Assembly: GCA_002104535.1 (NCBI GenBank)
Contig: NBOG01000002.1
Span: forward strand, 398,856-462,855
Length of the DNA stretch: 64,000 nt
Reading direction: 5' to 3'
Source of the DNA: Cognaticolwellia sediminilitoris
GTDB taxonomy: Bacteria > Pseudomonadota > Gammaproteobacteria > Enterobacterales > Alteromonadaceae
Positions 1 to 12,377 of this stretch are shown in pieces. Under the pieces are notes generated by a model. The model saw nothing but the letters and a program-made list of their open reading frames with translations. It was not told the origin of the DNA and searched no databases. The number at the start of each line of letters is the position of its first letter. Positions within the stretch are counted from its first letter, which is position 1. The position numbers and the translations under genes were made by a program.

Positions 1-2
1 AA

Positions 3-431
3 GCGATGTTGCGTATTGTTTGTGATGAAAACTATGCGATAATTTTTGATCCTGTCACGGGAGAGTCGCTGAACTGGCATGAACTTGATGAGCGTATGAG
101 TGATATATCTGGTGATCCATTTGAAATCACTTTAGACAGAATGAAACAAGAGAGCTTGGTGCTAGAACATATCACGAGCCTTAAAGCTGCTTTTATTAGA
201 GAGCAGGCTTATGATAATGCCCTTAAATGTGTTGATATGTTATTAGCGCTGAATCCGAACGACCCTTTTGAACGTCGTGATAGAGGTTTTTTATTGCATC
301 AACTCGACTGTTTTAAAGTCGCTTACGATGATTATCAATACTTTGTTGAGCAATGTCCAAAAGATCCCGCAGCTCAGTTATTAAAACTACAACTAGATAA
401 AATCTCAATTTCAGATACGATATTGCACTAG
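3..431 (+). CDS. sirB1: SirB1/YchA family protein, C-terminal part (gene begins before the window)
   Basis: The frame is open from the first bases of the window, so the upstream part of this gene is cut off; about 142 codons remain. SirB1/YchA proteins are about 270 residues long, with an N-terminal transglutaminase-like domain and C-terminal tetratricopeptide repeats. The visible part matches the second half: a helical stretch with TPR-like spacing (ALKCVDMLLALNPNDPFERRDRG, then AYDDYQYFVEQCPKDPAA). In E. coli ychA lies directly upstream of kdsA. Here the same pair is separated only by the DUF819 gene, which supports the call. The biochemical role of the family is not established. Confidence 0.8.
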   Translation, partial: AMLRIVCDENYAIIFDPVTGESLNWHELDERMSDISGDPFEITLDRMKQESLVLEHITSLKAAFIREQAYDNALKCVDMLLALNPNDPFERRDRGFLLHQLDCFKVAYDDYQYFVEQCPKDPAAQLLKLQLDKISISDTILH

Positions 432-531
432 TTAAAATTTACCCGTTAATTAAAAATAATAAATAAATTATAAAAATAATAATAAATAAAAATTAATCAT
501 ATCAAAATGGTAAGAATTAAAAGGAATAGTA

Positions 532-2672
<2,141 letters not shown>

Positions 2673-2704
2673 CTCATGTATTTACTTAAGTCATAAAAAT
2701 AAGA

Positions 2705-2726
2705 AAGGGCGCTAATTAGCGCCCTT
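2705..2726. terminator. Bidirectional hairpin terminator between kdsA and the symporter gene
   Basis: A perfect 22-base palindrome with a GGGCGC/GCGCCC core and an AT centre. Read on the minus strand it is followed by a T-rich tract, on the plus strand by CTTACTATTT. It lies between the converging ends of kdsA and the downstream minus-strand gene and can serve both. Confidence 0.85.
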
Positions 2727-2760
2727 ACTATTTGTGTTACATCAATTAGCTAGTAAATAA

Positions 2761-4101
2761 TTAATTTTTATCTAGGTGTTGAAAATCAATTTCTTCAATG
2801 TTCTTTCCGGCATCTGGGTCATTAAATACCGCCTCATCAAATTGATTTTCAGACTTACCAACAATGACCGTCACCATACTATCACCAGTAACATTAACAG
2901 CAGTTCTTGTCATATCTAATAAACGGTCAACACCAATTATCAGTGCTATTCCTTCAACAGGTAATCCTACTTGTTCTAACACCATCGCTAGCATGATTAA
3001 ACCAACACCAGGGACACCAGCGGTACCAATTGACGCTAATGTTGCGGTCAGAATTACCATTAAGTAATCGGCGAGGGTTAAATCTTGACTAAAAACTTGC
3101 GCGATAAATACCGTAGCAACACCTTGCATAATTGCGGTGCCGTCCATATTAATGGTGGCGCCTAAAGGTACAGTAAATGAAGCGATTGAGTTCTTCACCC
3201 CCATTTTCTTAGTGGTGGTTTCTAAGGTGATCGGCAATGTAGCGTTACTACTAGAGGTTGAAAAAGCAAAAATGGCAGTGTCACGCATCTTCTTTAAAAA
3301 GATTAAAGGATTTAAACCTGTTAATAACTTAAGTAAAACAGGATATGTGACAAAGGCGTGAAGTAGTAGGGCAAATACCACGACAAAAAAGTATTTTAAT
3401 AAATTACCAAAAGTACTTAACGAGACATCTGTAAATAAGCCGGCTAACAAACAAAACACGCCGTAAGGGGCTATGTTCATTAAAATGGTCACAAGGCGCA
3501 TAATGACAACACTCATGTCCTCAAATAATGACGCAATGCGGTCACCTGCTTTACCCGATAGAGCAATGGCAATACCAAATAGTAAGGCAAATATAATCAC
3601 TTGTAACATGTTGCCTTGAGCAAAAGCCGCAAAAGGGTTACTTGGAAACATTTGAATTAGAACTTGCGCTAGGGACGGTGCTTCACGACTTTCAAAGGTA
3701 GTTCCTGCGATCATATCTACCCCCTCACCAGGGCTGATAAGTAACGCTAGGGTCATAGCAAAACTAATGGCGATAGCGGTAGTTAACAGGTATAAGCCGA
3801 TTGCTTTGCCACCAATTCGACCAAGTTTTGTAGTGTCTTTTAATGAGCAGGTGCCGCAAATTAGCGAAACGAACACTAATGGCACAACCAGCATTTGCAA
3901 ACTAGAAATAAATATTTGCCCACCGACCTCGAACACACCATCAACTAAAAATCCGCGTAACGACAAATCAAAGAGATATAAAGGGATGACAGCGTCTGAG
4001 CCATCGGGCATTAACCATTGTAAAATCGTACCTACTAGAATACCTGCCACCATGCCAGTGACAATTCTAGTGGTTAAACTTGCTTGCTTTTTTTCAGTCA
4101 T
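2761..4101 (-). CDS. Dicarboxylate/amino acid:cation symporter (DAACS family)
   Basis: A 446-residue polytopic membrane protein of the sodium- or proton-coupled glutamate/aspartate/dicarboxylate carrier family (GltP, GltT, DctA). Diagnostic motifs are the serine-rich re-entrant loop STSSSNATLP (about residues 278-288), the cation-site segment NMDGTA (about 316-322) and the second loop ASIGTAGVPGVG. Eight transmembrane helices are expected. The C-terminal tail is acidic. It is monocistronic, facing kdsA across a shared terminator. The substrate (glutamate, aspartate, serine or C4-dicarboxylate) cannot be decided from sequence alone. Confidence 0.93.
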   Translation of the reverse strand: MTEKKQASLTTRIVTGMVAGILVGTILQWLMPDGSDAVIPLYLFDLSLRGFLVDGVFEVGGQIFISSLQMLVVPLVFVSLICGTCSLKDTTKLGRIGGKAIGLYLLTTAIAISFAMTLALLISPGEGVDMIAGTTFESREAPSLAQVLIQMFPSNPFAAFAQGNMLQVIIFALLFGIAIALSGKAGDRIASLFEDMSVVIMRLVTILMNIAPYGVFCLLAGLFTDVSLSTFGNLLKYFFVVVFALLLHAFVTYPVLLKLLTGLNPLIFLKKMRDTAIFAFSTSSSNATLPITLETTTKKMGVKNSIASFTVPLGATINMDGTAIMQGVATVFIAQVFSQDLTLADYLMVILTATLASIGTAGVPGVGLIMLAMVLEQVGLPVEGIALIIGVDRLLDMTRTAVNVTGDSMVTVIVGKSENQFDEAVFNDPDAGKNIEEIDFQHLDKN

Positions 4102-4477
4102 ATTATTTTAGTTTTTATTGAACGATTACTTATTATGTTGCCGCTAAGTACAGAAATCAAATCATTAAAGGCGAAGAGCTATTGATTTATCGATATTATT
4201 TTAACTTCGCTGTTCTTGAGACCGTTAAAGAAAGCCATAAGCTAGCTAAATAATACAGAAAATTTCATTTTAATTTAAATTTAAAGGTATTTCCTTAAAG
4301 GTCAACTAGGATAGGGCGTGTAGCGGATAAATGAAAACAAAAACTTGTAAAGTTTGCTTTTGGATAGAGTCTGTTTTAAATGAAATTATGTTTTTTTTCT
4401 TAATCAGTGACCTTTTTATAAAAATTCGGTTAAGATGGGATAAGTTGATGAAAAAAATTACCAGGGAGATGCTTTTT

Positions 4478-6973
4478 ATGGCGCTACTTCAACGCTTTAG
4501 TTTTATTTTACTGTTCGCAACACTAGTAGGTTGTGGCGGCAGTGGTGGTGGGTTTGATGAAAACCCAGATAATGGCGGCGGTGGTACTGCACCAGACGCC
4601 ATAACAATCAGTTTAGCTATTTCAAACACAACAGTAACCGGCGCAGAGCCAGTCACTGTTACCGCGACTGTGATGCAAGGGACTACACCTGTTGTTGGTA
4701 GGGCTGTTACCTTTACTTCAGGTTTAGGTGCTTTTTCTCCTTCTTCTGGATCTGCGTTAACGAATGACAGTGGTGTAGCAGAAATAACGCTAACTGCTGG
4801 CAGTGTCCGTGGTGCTGCTGAAATAACAGCAACCATCTCGTCTGGTGAATCATCAACAACCCCATTAGGCTTTACCACACAAGGTGACGACATTAGCGTT
4901 GCTGGTGATGTAACCATTAGTGTTACTTTAGTCGATACTGATGGTAATCCAACCAATACAATCACTTCTTCGAAACCAGGTAAAGCGATTGCTACTATCA
5001 ATGGTATTAGTAATCCAGTTATTGTTAATTTTGTCTCTTCAGTTGGTGAAATACCGATTGGTTCAGCACTTTCAAATAGCAATAATCAAGCTTCAGTGGA
5101 TATTTTCGCTGGAGATAGTTTAGGTGCGGGTTCTATTATCGCCTCTATTACTAGCGGAGAAACGGGTCAAGTATTATTTGTTGTTGGCTCATCTACTGTA
5201 ACAATGGGCAGCGGTACTCCCTTTGTTGAAGGTGTTGCAGAAGTTAGCTTAGCGCAAATATCTGCCGGTGGAACCAGTGTGGTATCAGTTTCGATTGTTG
5301 ATGACCAAGGTAATCTATTTACTGAACCTGTAGATATAAACTTCTCTTCTAGTTGTTCAAAACAGTCTACACCTACAGCAACTCTTAGCACTCCTATTAC
5401 CACCTCTAACGGAGTGGCAACGAGCACTTATTTAGCCAAAGGCTGTGTTGGTGACGATCCAATCAATGTCACTGCAAATGCTGGAGGTATTAACCTCTCG
5501 GCTAATGCGTCAATTAATGTTTTGCCAGCAGATGTTGGTAGTATCGAGTTTGTTTCTTCAACACCTGAAAATATTTCTATTTTAGGTACGGGAAGTGTTG
5601 GCGGTTCAGAAAGTGCTACGGTAGTTTTTAGAGTTTTAGACACAAATAGTAACCCGGTAAATAATCAACTGGTAAATTTTGCTTTAAATACAAATGTCGG
5701 CGGCATTAAAATCATCCCCGAGAGTGCTACAACAGATAATAATGGTCTAGTTCAAACTGTTATTAATTCTGGTACGGTTGCCACAAGTGTTCGTGTGTTA
5801 GCAACTATCGATGGTAGCGACCCACAAATCTCATCACAATCAAGTTTGCTAGTGGTTTCAACAGGTATACCTGATCAAGATAGTTTCAGTTTATCAGCTG
5901 ATATCTTGAACCCAGAAGGTTGGTCTATCGATGGAACGGAAGTTGTTGTTACTGCTCGTTTAGCTGATGCATTTAATAACCCTGTTCCCGATGGCACTGC
6001 AGTATCATTTACTACAGAAGGTGGTCGAATTGAACCTTCATGTGTTACTGCTAACGGTACTTGTAGTGTGACATGGAATAGCCAAAATACTCGGCCTGAA
6101 GGCCATGTGCTACAGCACAATACTGATGATGAATATAACTGGTCGAATTCACCTGATGTTGTTCATATGCCTGAAACCTTCAATACGCTCGGACAAAAAT
6201 ATGGTGGTAGAGCCACTATATTAGCTACAGTTATTGGTGAAGAGTCATTCCCTGACTTAAATGGTAATGCTCGTTTTGATGCATCTGAAATGGCAGCATT
6301 TGCGGGAACCAATATCAGTGGTGAAGTTTATGACTTAAAAGAAGCGTTTGTTGATCACAATGAAGATGGACTTTTCAATACTGTTGAGGCTGGTGCTGAA
6401 GTCGGTGGCGAGCTTGAAGAGTTTGCTGATTTCAACGTGGATAATTTATTTACAGTAAATGATAATAAATATAATGGCGTATTATGTTCTATTCCTGCGC
6501 ACGATGGTTGTTCTTCAGATCAGAAGTCACTTAATGTTCGCGGTTCATTAGTGTTGGTTATGTCGGGTAGTGCTGCATATTTTACAGTGAATTCAACCAG
6601 TGATGCCGTAAGTGCAACTTATGATCATGACGATGACGTAAATACACCTGAAATTGCTAATCCAGATAACAATCCGAACGATAACGTTATTTATATAGCG
6701 GGCGAAAATGTTGGTTCAGGTAGTTTCATTATTGCTGACTTCCATAATCAACCTATGCCAGCTGGATCAATTGTGACATTTACCGCAACGGTTGGTGCTA
6801 TTCAAGGAACTAGTAGTTATACTTGGCCTAATGACAATCATAACGGTGGTTTAGTATTTGGTGTGTCAGTAAAAGGTGAAGCTGAGCCTAAATCTGGCGT
6901 GTTAATAGTTGAAGTAGAAACGCCGAGTGGAGTTGTAAGTGCATCATCTGCTATCAGTATTGTTATTCAGTAG
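4478..6973 (+). CDS. Large lipoprotein with repeated bacterial Ig-like (Big_1-type) domains
   Basis: An 831-residue surface protein by the start chosen here. AGGGAG lies 9 bases before ATG 4478, and the resulting signal peptide ends in the lipobox LVGC (lipidated Cys19) followed by a GGSGGG linker. In-frame ATGs at 4448 (MKK start, weaker ribosome site) and 4331 are alternatives. After the linker come about five Ig-like repeats of the invasin/intimin type, each with a G-x-A-x-x-T or NNQASVDI-like strand pattern. Near residues 590-660 lie three acidic loops (DLNGNARFD, DHNEDGLFN, DFNVDNLFT) that resemble calcium-binding D-x-N-x-D-G loops. Likely an outer-membrane-anchored adhesin or cell-surface scaffold; no catalytic domain was seen. 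Confidence 0.8.
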   Translation: MALLQRFSFILLFATLVGCGGSGGGFDENPDNGGGGTAPDAITISLAISNTTVTGAEPVTVTATVMQGTTPVVGRAVTFTSGLGAFSPSSGSALTNDSGVAEITLTAGSVRGAAEITATISSGESSTTPLGFTTQGDDISVAGDVTISVTLVDTDGNPTNTITSSKPGKAIATINGISNPVIVNFVSSVGEIPIGSALSNSNNQASVDIFAGDSLGAGSIIASITSGETGQVLFVVGSSTVTMGSGTPFVEGVAEVSLAQISAGGTSVVSVSIVDDQGNLFTEPVDINFSSSCSKQSTPTATLSTPITTSNGVATSTYLAKGCVGDDPINVTANAGGINLSANASINVLPADVGSIEFVSSTPENISILGTGSVGGSESATVVFRVLDTNSNPVNNQLVNFALNTNVGGIKIIPESATTDNNGLVQTVINSGTVATSVRVLATIDGSDPQISSQSSLLVVSTGIPDQDSFSLSADILNPEGWSIDGTEVVVTARLADAFNNPVPDGTAVSFTTEGGRIEPSCVTANGTCSVTWNSQNTRPEGHVLQHNTDDEYNWSNSPDVVHMPETFNTLGQKYGGRATILATVIGEESFPDLNGNARFDASEMAAFAGTNISGEVYDLKEAFVDHNEDGLFNTVEAGAEVGGELEEFADFNVDNLFTVNDNKYNGVLCSIPAHDGCSSDQKSLNVRGSLVLVMSGSAAYFTVNSTSDAVSATYDHDDDVNTPEIANPDNNPNDNVIYIAGENVGSGSFIIADFHNQPMPAGSIVTFTATVGAIQGTSSYTWPNDNHNGGLVFGVSVKGEAEPKSGVLIVEVETPSGVVSASSAISIVIQ

Positions 6974-6990
6974 TGTAAACAATACATAAT

Positions 6991-7019
6991 AAAAAAGCCG
7001 TTCATTGAACGGCTTTTTT
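6991..7019. terminator. Rho-independent terminator after the Ig-repeat lipoprotein gene
   Basis: An inverted repeat AAAAAAGCCGTTCA / TGAACGGCTTTTTT with a one-base centre and T tracts on both strands, 18 bases after the stop codon. It could also stop readthrough from the minus-strand arginase-family gene that ends at 7127. Confidence 0.9.
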
Positions 7020-7126
7020 GTTGCTGTAATAAATTACTAACCTGTCAACTGATATAAACTATTAAGAATAAAAGTTACTGAACATCAGTTCGGGTTGAAA
7101 AATGCTTTGATTATTCCAAACCGAGA

Positions 7127-8233
7127 CTACTTATTCATTTCTTCAATCAAGAATGCTGAAATTTCAGCACCTGCTGCTAGCGTTCTGTCGCGGCTAACTT
7201 CACCTAAACCAGTGCTGTCAGTAAATGGTGCTATTTCCATCATGTCAGCGCCAGTTATCGGGCATTGAGCTGCTACTGCACGTAGTATTTGCATAGCTTC
7301 TGTTGGTGATAAACCATCTGGCTCAGGTGTGCCAGTTGCCGAGGCGAAGGTTTCGTCAAGCGCGTCAATATCAAAGCTAACATAAACTTCATCAATGTTA
7401 TCGGCTTTAAGTTGAGCAATGATTTTTTCAATCACAGCTTCAACACCTTGCTCTTTAACTTCGTGAGCCCAATGCTGCTTAACACCAAAAGTGCTTTCCC
7501 AATGCGATTTAGGTTTACCACTTGAGCGAATACCTACTTGAATTAAATCACGGCGATCGGTTAGGTCATCAAGAATATGCGTACACCACGAACCAAAACA
7601 TAAGTCGATACCTAAACGTTCTACCAATAAATCAGTGTGCGCGTCAAAATGAACAATAGCGGCACGAACGCCTTGTTTTTTCTTAGCTTGCAAATACGCT
7701 TTAGTTAACGGGTAACTAACGGAGTGATCACCACCAATACCGAAGATGCCTTTTTTAGGAAAGACAGCATAAAAATCATGCAATACATCTTCTGTGATGG
7801 TTAACGGGCTAACCGGAAACTCACTGTTTTCATCTTGATAGAGCGCACGGCGACAATTAGCGATAGTTGCTTCGTTAAGATATTTGTCATGTAATAAATG
7901 TGGAATTACTCGAACATCACCAAGATCAAAAGCATTTAAATCAGGATACTGCTCTAATAATGTTGAACGAACAAATAAAGGGCCCCAGTTTGCGCCACGC
8001 AAAATGCCGCCACCGCAATCTGACGCAATGCCTAAAATGACTGCATTAGTCGATTCTGGCAACGTTTCAACACTTTGCTGCCATAGTGACTCTATATCGT
8101 TTGATTGGCCAAAGAGGGCGTTATGTAAGCGCTCTTTGCGCTCTTTAGCAGTGTTGACGGTAAAAACGCCGTTGCCAGGTGGGCATAAACAGTGGTTAAT
8201 TTTATTTTTAAATGTTGGCCATGAAGTTGTCAT
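7127..8233 (-). CDS. Arginase/agmatinase/formiminoglutamase family hydrolase
   Basis: A 368-residue ureohydrolase. The binuclear manganese motifs are all present: GGDHS (about residue 168), DAHTD (about 196) and SFDIDALDE (about 288). Members cleave guanidino or formimino groups from arginine, agmatine or formiminoglutamate. The roughly 50-residue N-terminal extension before the catalytic fold is longer than in E. coli SpeB. No histidine- or polyamine-pathway neighbours are present, so the substrate is undecided. The gene stands alone, divergent from topA. Confidence 0.88.
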   Translation of the reverse strand: MTTSWPTFKNKINHCLCPPGNGVFTVNTAKERKERLHNALFGQSNDIESLWQQSVETLPESTNAVILGIASDCGGGILRGANWGPLFVRSTLLEQYPDLNAFDLGDVRVIPHLLHDKYLNEATIANCRRALYQDENSEFPVSPLTITEDVLHDFYAVFPKKGIFGIGGDHSVSYPLTKAYLQAKKKQGVRAAIVHFDAHTDLLVERLGIDLCFGSWCTHILDDLTDRRDLIQVGIRSSGKPKSHWESTFGVKQHWAHEVKEQGVEAVIEKIIAQLKADNIDEVYVSFDIDALDETFASATGTPEPDGLSPTEAMQILRAVAAQCPITGADMMEIAPFTDSTGLGEVSRDRTLAAGAEISAFLIEEMNK

Positions 8234-8632
8234 GTATATTCTCTTCCTTTTAATAAGGTATTGAAATTCACTTAAATGAACGCAAACTACCTGAATGGTT
8301 GTAAAAAATTGCTATAACGAGTGTTAAACTGAAGTTATTTCTGTTTCAGCCCTTAAGTTTTAGGATAAAGTCGATTATGATGGCGCCGAAAAATTTGCAT
8401 CATTATAGCTAAAAGTTGTAAAAAGGCACATATATAAAAGTTTTTGCTTGTCACCTTGCTAATTTACAGATATATCTAATAGTAATTTTAGTCTCAAATT
8501 TAATTTTAGGTCGCAGTTTTATACAATAATGTGAAGGTTTCTAAATATTTTGCTCGCGCTTTATTGAGAAACTCAAGGTAAATAACTGTGACGAAACTGA
8601 CATAAGTCAGCTCAGTAGGAATATAAAATAAT
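8234..8632. other. 399-base divergent intergenic region between the arginase-family gene and topA
   Basis: AT-rich and should hold promoters for both flanking genes. A small hairpin CTGAC-ATAA-GTCAG (8597-8610) lies just before the topA ribosome site TAGGA. A TATACAAT stretch near 8520 is a possible minus-10 element but lacks a good minus-35. No gene was seen here. Confidence 0.4.
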
Positions 8633-11308
8633 ATGGCAAAATCTCTGGTAATTGTGGAATCGCCAGCCAAAGCGAAAACAATTAACAAGTACCTTGGTAA
8701 AGATTTTATTGTTAAATCGAGTGTTGGTCACGTTCGTGATTTGCCGCATGGCAGCACGGGGAAAAAAGTGGCGGCTAAGTCTCCGGCTGAAGTCCGTAAA
8801 ATGGCTCCTGCAGCAAAAGCTAAATATAAAGCCAAACGCGATAAGCTCGCTTTGGTAAATCGTATGGGTATTGACCCTGACAACGATTGGGCTGCTAGCT
8901 ATCAAATACTCCCTGGCAAAGAAAAAGTTGTCAGTGAATTAACCAAACTTGCCAGCACTGCTGACACTATCTATCTCGCAACCGATTTGGATAGAGAGGG
9001 AGAAGCTATAGCATGGCACTTGAAAGAAATTATTGGTGGTGATGACGCTAAGTTTAAACGCGTTGTGTTTAACGAAATAACCGAAAATGCTATTCAACAA
9101 GCGTTTGCATCACCGGGTGAGTTAAGTATGCCGGGTGTAAATGCACAACAAGCACGTCGTTTTCTTGATCGTGTTGTTGGCTTTATGGTGAGTCCATTAT
9201 TGTGGAAAAAAGTTGCCCGAGGTTTATCTGCAGGTCGCGTTCAATCGGTGGCAGTTAAGTTAGTCGTTGAAAAAGAACGTGAAATTAAAGCTTTTGACCC
9301 AAAAGAGTATTGGGAAGTTACTGCTGATACAAAAACAGCTACTGGTATTGACTTTGCACTAGATGTTACCCATGAAAAAGGTAAAGCGTTTAAACCGACT
9401 AATGAAGCGGATACTAAAAAAGCTTTAGCGATACTAGAATCATCTGACTATAAAGTCAGTAAACGTGAAGATAAACCGTCAAAAAGTACGCCGTCTGCAC
9501 CGTTTATTACTTCAACCTTGCAACAAGCAGCAAGTACTAAATTAGGCTTTGGTGTTAAACGTACTATGGGCCTTGCTCAGCGTTTATATGAAGCGGGGCA
9601 TATAACTTATATGCGTACCGACTCAACTAATTTAAGTAAAGATGCTGTTGAAATGTGTCGTAGTTACATTGGTGATAGTTTTGGTGACGATTACTTACCT
9701 GAGAAAGCTAAAGTTTATAGCAGCAAAGGTAATGCCCAAGAAGCGCATGAGGCAATTCGTCCATCAAATGTTAAGTTAGAAGCTGCTTTTATTAATGACG
9801 TTGATGCTGATGCTAAAAAATTATATGAATTAATCTGGCGTCAATTCGTGGCATGTCAAATGACGGCTGCTCGCTATACTGTTAGTACTATTACCGTTGA
9901 TGCTTCAGGTTTTGATTTAAAAGCCAAAGGCCGAGTAATGCAGTTTGATGGTTGGACGCGTGTTCATCCGCAATTATCAAAAGGCGATGACAAGCATTTA
10001 CCCGATTTAGCCGTAGGTGAAGTATTAACCCTCGAACAGCTAAACCCAACTCAACATTTTACTAAGCCACCGGCACGTTTTGGTGAAGCATCATTAGTTA
10101 AAGAGTTAGAAAAACGCTCAATTGGTCGTCCTTCAACTTATGCTTCAATTATCTCTACCATTCAAGATCGTGGTTATGTGCGTTTAGATAAAAAACGCTT
10201 TTACGCTGAAAAAATGGGTGAAATTGTTACTGATAGTTTATCTGGTAGCTTTAAAAAGTTAATGAATTATGACTTTACTGCCAATATGGAGCAGGAGTTA
10301 GATGAAGTAGCGGAAGGTAAAGCTAACTGGAAAGACGTTTTAAATGGCTTTTATAAAAACTTTACTGAGCAGTTAACTCTTGCCGACATGCCATCAGAAG
10401 AAGGTGGTATGCGCAATAATGAGCCGATTGTTACTGATATCGACTGTCCAACTTGTGGCCGTAAAATGGGCATCAGAACAGGTTCTACTGGTGTGTTTTT
10501 AGGCTGTTCAGGTTATGCCTTACCGCCAAAAGAGCGTTGTACTACTACCATGAATTTAACGCCTGGCGAAGAAGCGGTAAGTGTACTGGCTGAAGATCAA
10601 GAAACTGAAGCCCTGCGTGCAATGCATCGTTGTAGTAAATGTAGCACGGCAATGGACAGTTACCTGATTGATGAAACTCGTAAACTGCATGTTTGTGGTA
10701 ATAATCCTGTTTGTGATGGTCTTGAGCTAGAGAAAGGTGAGTTCAAACTTAAAGGCTACGATGGTCCTATTCTAGAGTGTGATCGCTGTGAAGCTGAAAT
10801 GGAGCTGAAGTCTGGCCGTTTTGGTAAGTACTTCGACTGTACTAATAGCGAATGTAAGAACACTCGTAAACTATTAGCCAATGGCGAAGCTGCGCCACCT
10901 AAAGAAGACCCCGTGCAATTACCTGAGCTAGCTTGTGAAAAGTCTGATGCGCATTTTGTATTACGCGATGGCGCAGCAGGTATTTTCTTAGCGGCGAATA
11001 CCTTCCCTAGATCACGCGAAACTCGTGCTCCTAAAGTTGAAGAGTTAGCGCGTTTTAGAGATAGAATTTCAGAGAAATTCTATTATCTTGCCGACGCACC
11101 AGCCAAAGACCCTGAAGGTAATCTAGCGGTAGTACGTTATAGTCGAAAAACTAAGTCGCAATATGTCATGACGGAAGTTGATGGTAAAGCCACTGGTTGG
11201 AATGCAAAATATGTCGATGGTAAATGGGTTGAAGAGCTAGCAAAGAAAAAAGCGCCAAAAGCCAAGGCGAAAGCTAAACCAAAAGCTAAAGCGAAAAATA
11301 CTGCATAA
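8633..11308 (+). CDS. topA: DNA topoisomerase I (type IA)
   Basis: Relaxes negative supercoils through a transient 5'-phosphotyrosine break. The 891-residue protein has the TOPRIM start ([13 protein letters not shown]), the acidic [13 protein letters not shown] motif, and the active-site segment YMRTDST with catalytic Tyr326. The C-terminal half carries three Cys4 zinc ribbons (CPTC...C, CSKC...C, CDRCEAEM...C). It ends in a lysine/alanine-rich tail ([13 protein letters not shown]) that probably contacts DNA or RNA polymerase. Length and domain order match E. coli TopA (865 residues). It is monocistronic with its own terminator. Confidence 0.97.
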   Translation: MAKSLVIVESPAKAKTINKYLGKDFIVKSSVGHVRDLPHGSTGKKVAAKSPAEVRKMAPAAKAKYKAKRDKLALVNRMGIDPDNDWAASYQILPGKEKVVSELTKLASTADTIYLATDLDREGEAIAWHLKEIIGGDDAKFKRVVFNEITENAIQQAFASPGELSMPGVNAQQARRFLDRVVGFMVSPLLWKKVARGLSAGRVQSVAVKLVVEKEREIKAFDPKEYWEVTADTKTATGIDFALDVTHEKGKAFKPTNEADTKKALAILESSDYKVSKREDKPSKSTPSAPFITSTLQQAASTKLGFGVKRTMGLAQRLYEAGHITYMRTDSTNLSKDAVEMCRSYIGDSFGDDYLPEKAKVYSSKGNAQEAHEAIRPSNVKLEAAFINDVDADAKKLYELIWRQFVACQMTAARYTVSTITVDASGFDLKAKGRVMQFDGWTRVHPQLSKGDDKHLPDLAVGEVLTLEQLNPTQHFTKPPARFGEASLVKELEKRSIGRPSTYASIISTIQDRGYVRLDKKRFYAEKMGEIVTDSLSGSFKKLMNYDFTANMEQELDEVAEGKANWKDVLNGFYKNFTEQLTLADMPSEEGGMRNNEPIVTDIDCPTCGRKMGIRTGSTGVFLGCSGYALPPKERCTTTMNLTPGEEAVSVLAEDQETEALRAMHRCSKCSTAMDSYLIDETRKLHVCGNNPVCDGLELEKGEFKLKGYDGPILECDRCEAEMELKSGRFGKYFDCTNSECKNTRKLLANGEAAPPKEDPVQLPELACEKSDAHFVLRDGAAGIFLAANTFPRSRETRAPKVEELARFRDRISEKFYYLADAPAKDPEGNLAVVRYSRKTKSQYVMTEVDGKATGWNAKYVDGKWVEELAKKKAPKAKAKAKPKAKAKNTA

Positions 11309-11335
11309 GTTTTTCAATGCACTTTGAAATAAAAT

Positions 11336-11359
11336 AAGCGCTCTTTGAGCGCTTTTTTT
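11336..11359 (+). terminator. Rho-independent terminator of topA
   Basis: Stem AAGCGCTC / GAGCGCTT with a three-base loop and a run of T residues, starting 27 bases after the topA stop codon. Confidence 0.9.
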
Positions 11360-11569
11360 GTTTCTGTTGACACATGAAAATGAGTAACTCAATAGTAAAA
11401 TTTACAACGGTGTTAATCACAAGTGCGGATCACGTTTGCACTTACCATAGAAAAAATACTGCCATAAAATTATGCTATCTTTATTGAAACCATCTACGCT
11501 TATAGTGCTTTAACAGTTTGATGAATACTCGAGCTAGTTAGGTTAACTATGAATAGAAAGGAGACATGT

Positions 11570-11947
11570 ATGGATAGAAAGTTTATTTTAACAAGTTTCG
11601 GCTATGCCATTATTGGTTTAGCGCTTGGTATCTTTATGGCAGCCTCTAAAAACCATGGTCAGCTGGTTACGCACGCTCACATCATGCTAATTGGCTTTGT
11701 GGTGTCATTTATTTATGGCCTATGTCACAAGTTGTGGCTTAATAACATTATTTCACCCTTGTCAAAGTTGCAATTCTATTTACATCAAGCTGGTACAGTT
11801 GGTGTGGTCATTGGTTTATTTCTTTTGTATGGTAACTTTGTTGCGGTAGAGGCAGTTGATCCTGTGCTAGCGGTATCTTCAATTGCTGTGCTGATAGGTA
11901 TGGTGCTGATGAAAGTGCTTTTTATCCAGTCGTCTAAATCTCAATAA
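11570..11947 (+). CDS. Small four-helix membrane protein, function unknown
   Basis: 125 residues with four predicted transmembrane helices. ATG 11570 is preferred over the in-frame ATG 11549, because a perfect AAAGGAG (11557-11563) lies 6 bases upstream of it and inside the longer version. Helix 2 contains THAHIMLIGFVVSFIYGLCHKLW, a histidine pair reminiscent of helices in haem-copper oxidase subunit I and NnrS-like proteins. That resemblance is only suggestive. The last 14 bases overlap the convergent downstream gene. No function can be assigned from context. Confidence 0.75.
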   Translation: MDRKFILTSFGYAIIGLALGIFMAASKNHGQLVTHAHIMLIGFVVSFIYGLCHKLWLNNIISPLSKLQFYLHQAGTVGVVIGLFLLYGNFVAVEAVDPVLAVSSIAVLIGMVLMKVLFIQSSKSQ

Positions 11948-12377
11948 CTTGCTGGCCGAAATACCAGACTTTGCTAAATTGGCCTTTATTTTTATTGGCT
12001 ATAACTCTGATATTTTCGATCAAAACCTCATCAGAAAGAATTGTTCTGCCAATATTATATATCAGTAATTCAATTGGCTCGGTAACTGCGTAACGCTTAC
12101 TAATCTTCCTTGTGTAGGTTTCAGAGGTATAGTCTCGAACGCGTGCAATTGCTGATTTATCGATGCTCTCTTCATTCGCTACCGCTTTAGCAACATCTTC
12201 TGAACAGGCTTCAGTTAACTCGAAATAACGAATCTTGCCATCGATTAGGCACTTTAGATCAGGTTTTCCTTCTTTGGCTGATTGCTTTTCAATAGATTCA
12301 CAGTTTAAACCTGCGGACAGTGCAAAGCGATTAAATATACTGATTTCTACCATGCCTTTTTCAGCTTCAGACGTCAT
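11934..12377 (-). CDS. Hypothetical protein, possibly PD-(D/E)XK-like fold
   Basis: 147 residues, soluble, no signal peptide. Residues about 36-55 read GKPDLKCLIDGKIRYFELTEAC: an acidic residue after Pro, a beta-hairpin, then E-x-T. This resembles the PD-(D/E)XK nuclease core (PD...ExK) with Thr in place of the catalytic Lys. The middle has many charged residues (SIDKSAIARVRDYTSETYTRKISKRY). It overlaps the convergent membrane-protein gene tail to tail. No relative was recognised with confidence; the nuclease-like reading is inference from one motif. Confidence 0.6.
   Translation of the reverse strand: MTSEAEKGMVEISIFNRFALSAGLNCESIEKQSAKEGKPDLKCLIDGKIRYFELTEACSEDVAKAVANEESIDKSAIARVRDYTSETYTRKISKRYAVTEPIELLIYNIGRTILSDEVLIENIRVIANKNKGQFSKVWYFGQQVIEI

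Noticed and set aside
4489..5082. A 197-codon open frame on the minus strand inside the Ig-repeat gene
   Set aside because: It is antisense to a well-supported lipoprotein gene, has no ribosome site, and its composition (rich in Val, Pro, Ala and Thr) is the expected shadow of a Thr/Gly/Val-rich repeat sequence.
8521..8530. TATACAAT as a minus-10 element of topA
   Set aside because: No matching minus-35 hexamer at the right spacing; left as a weak possibility only.
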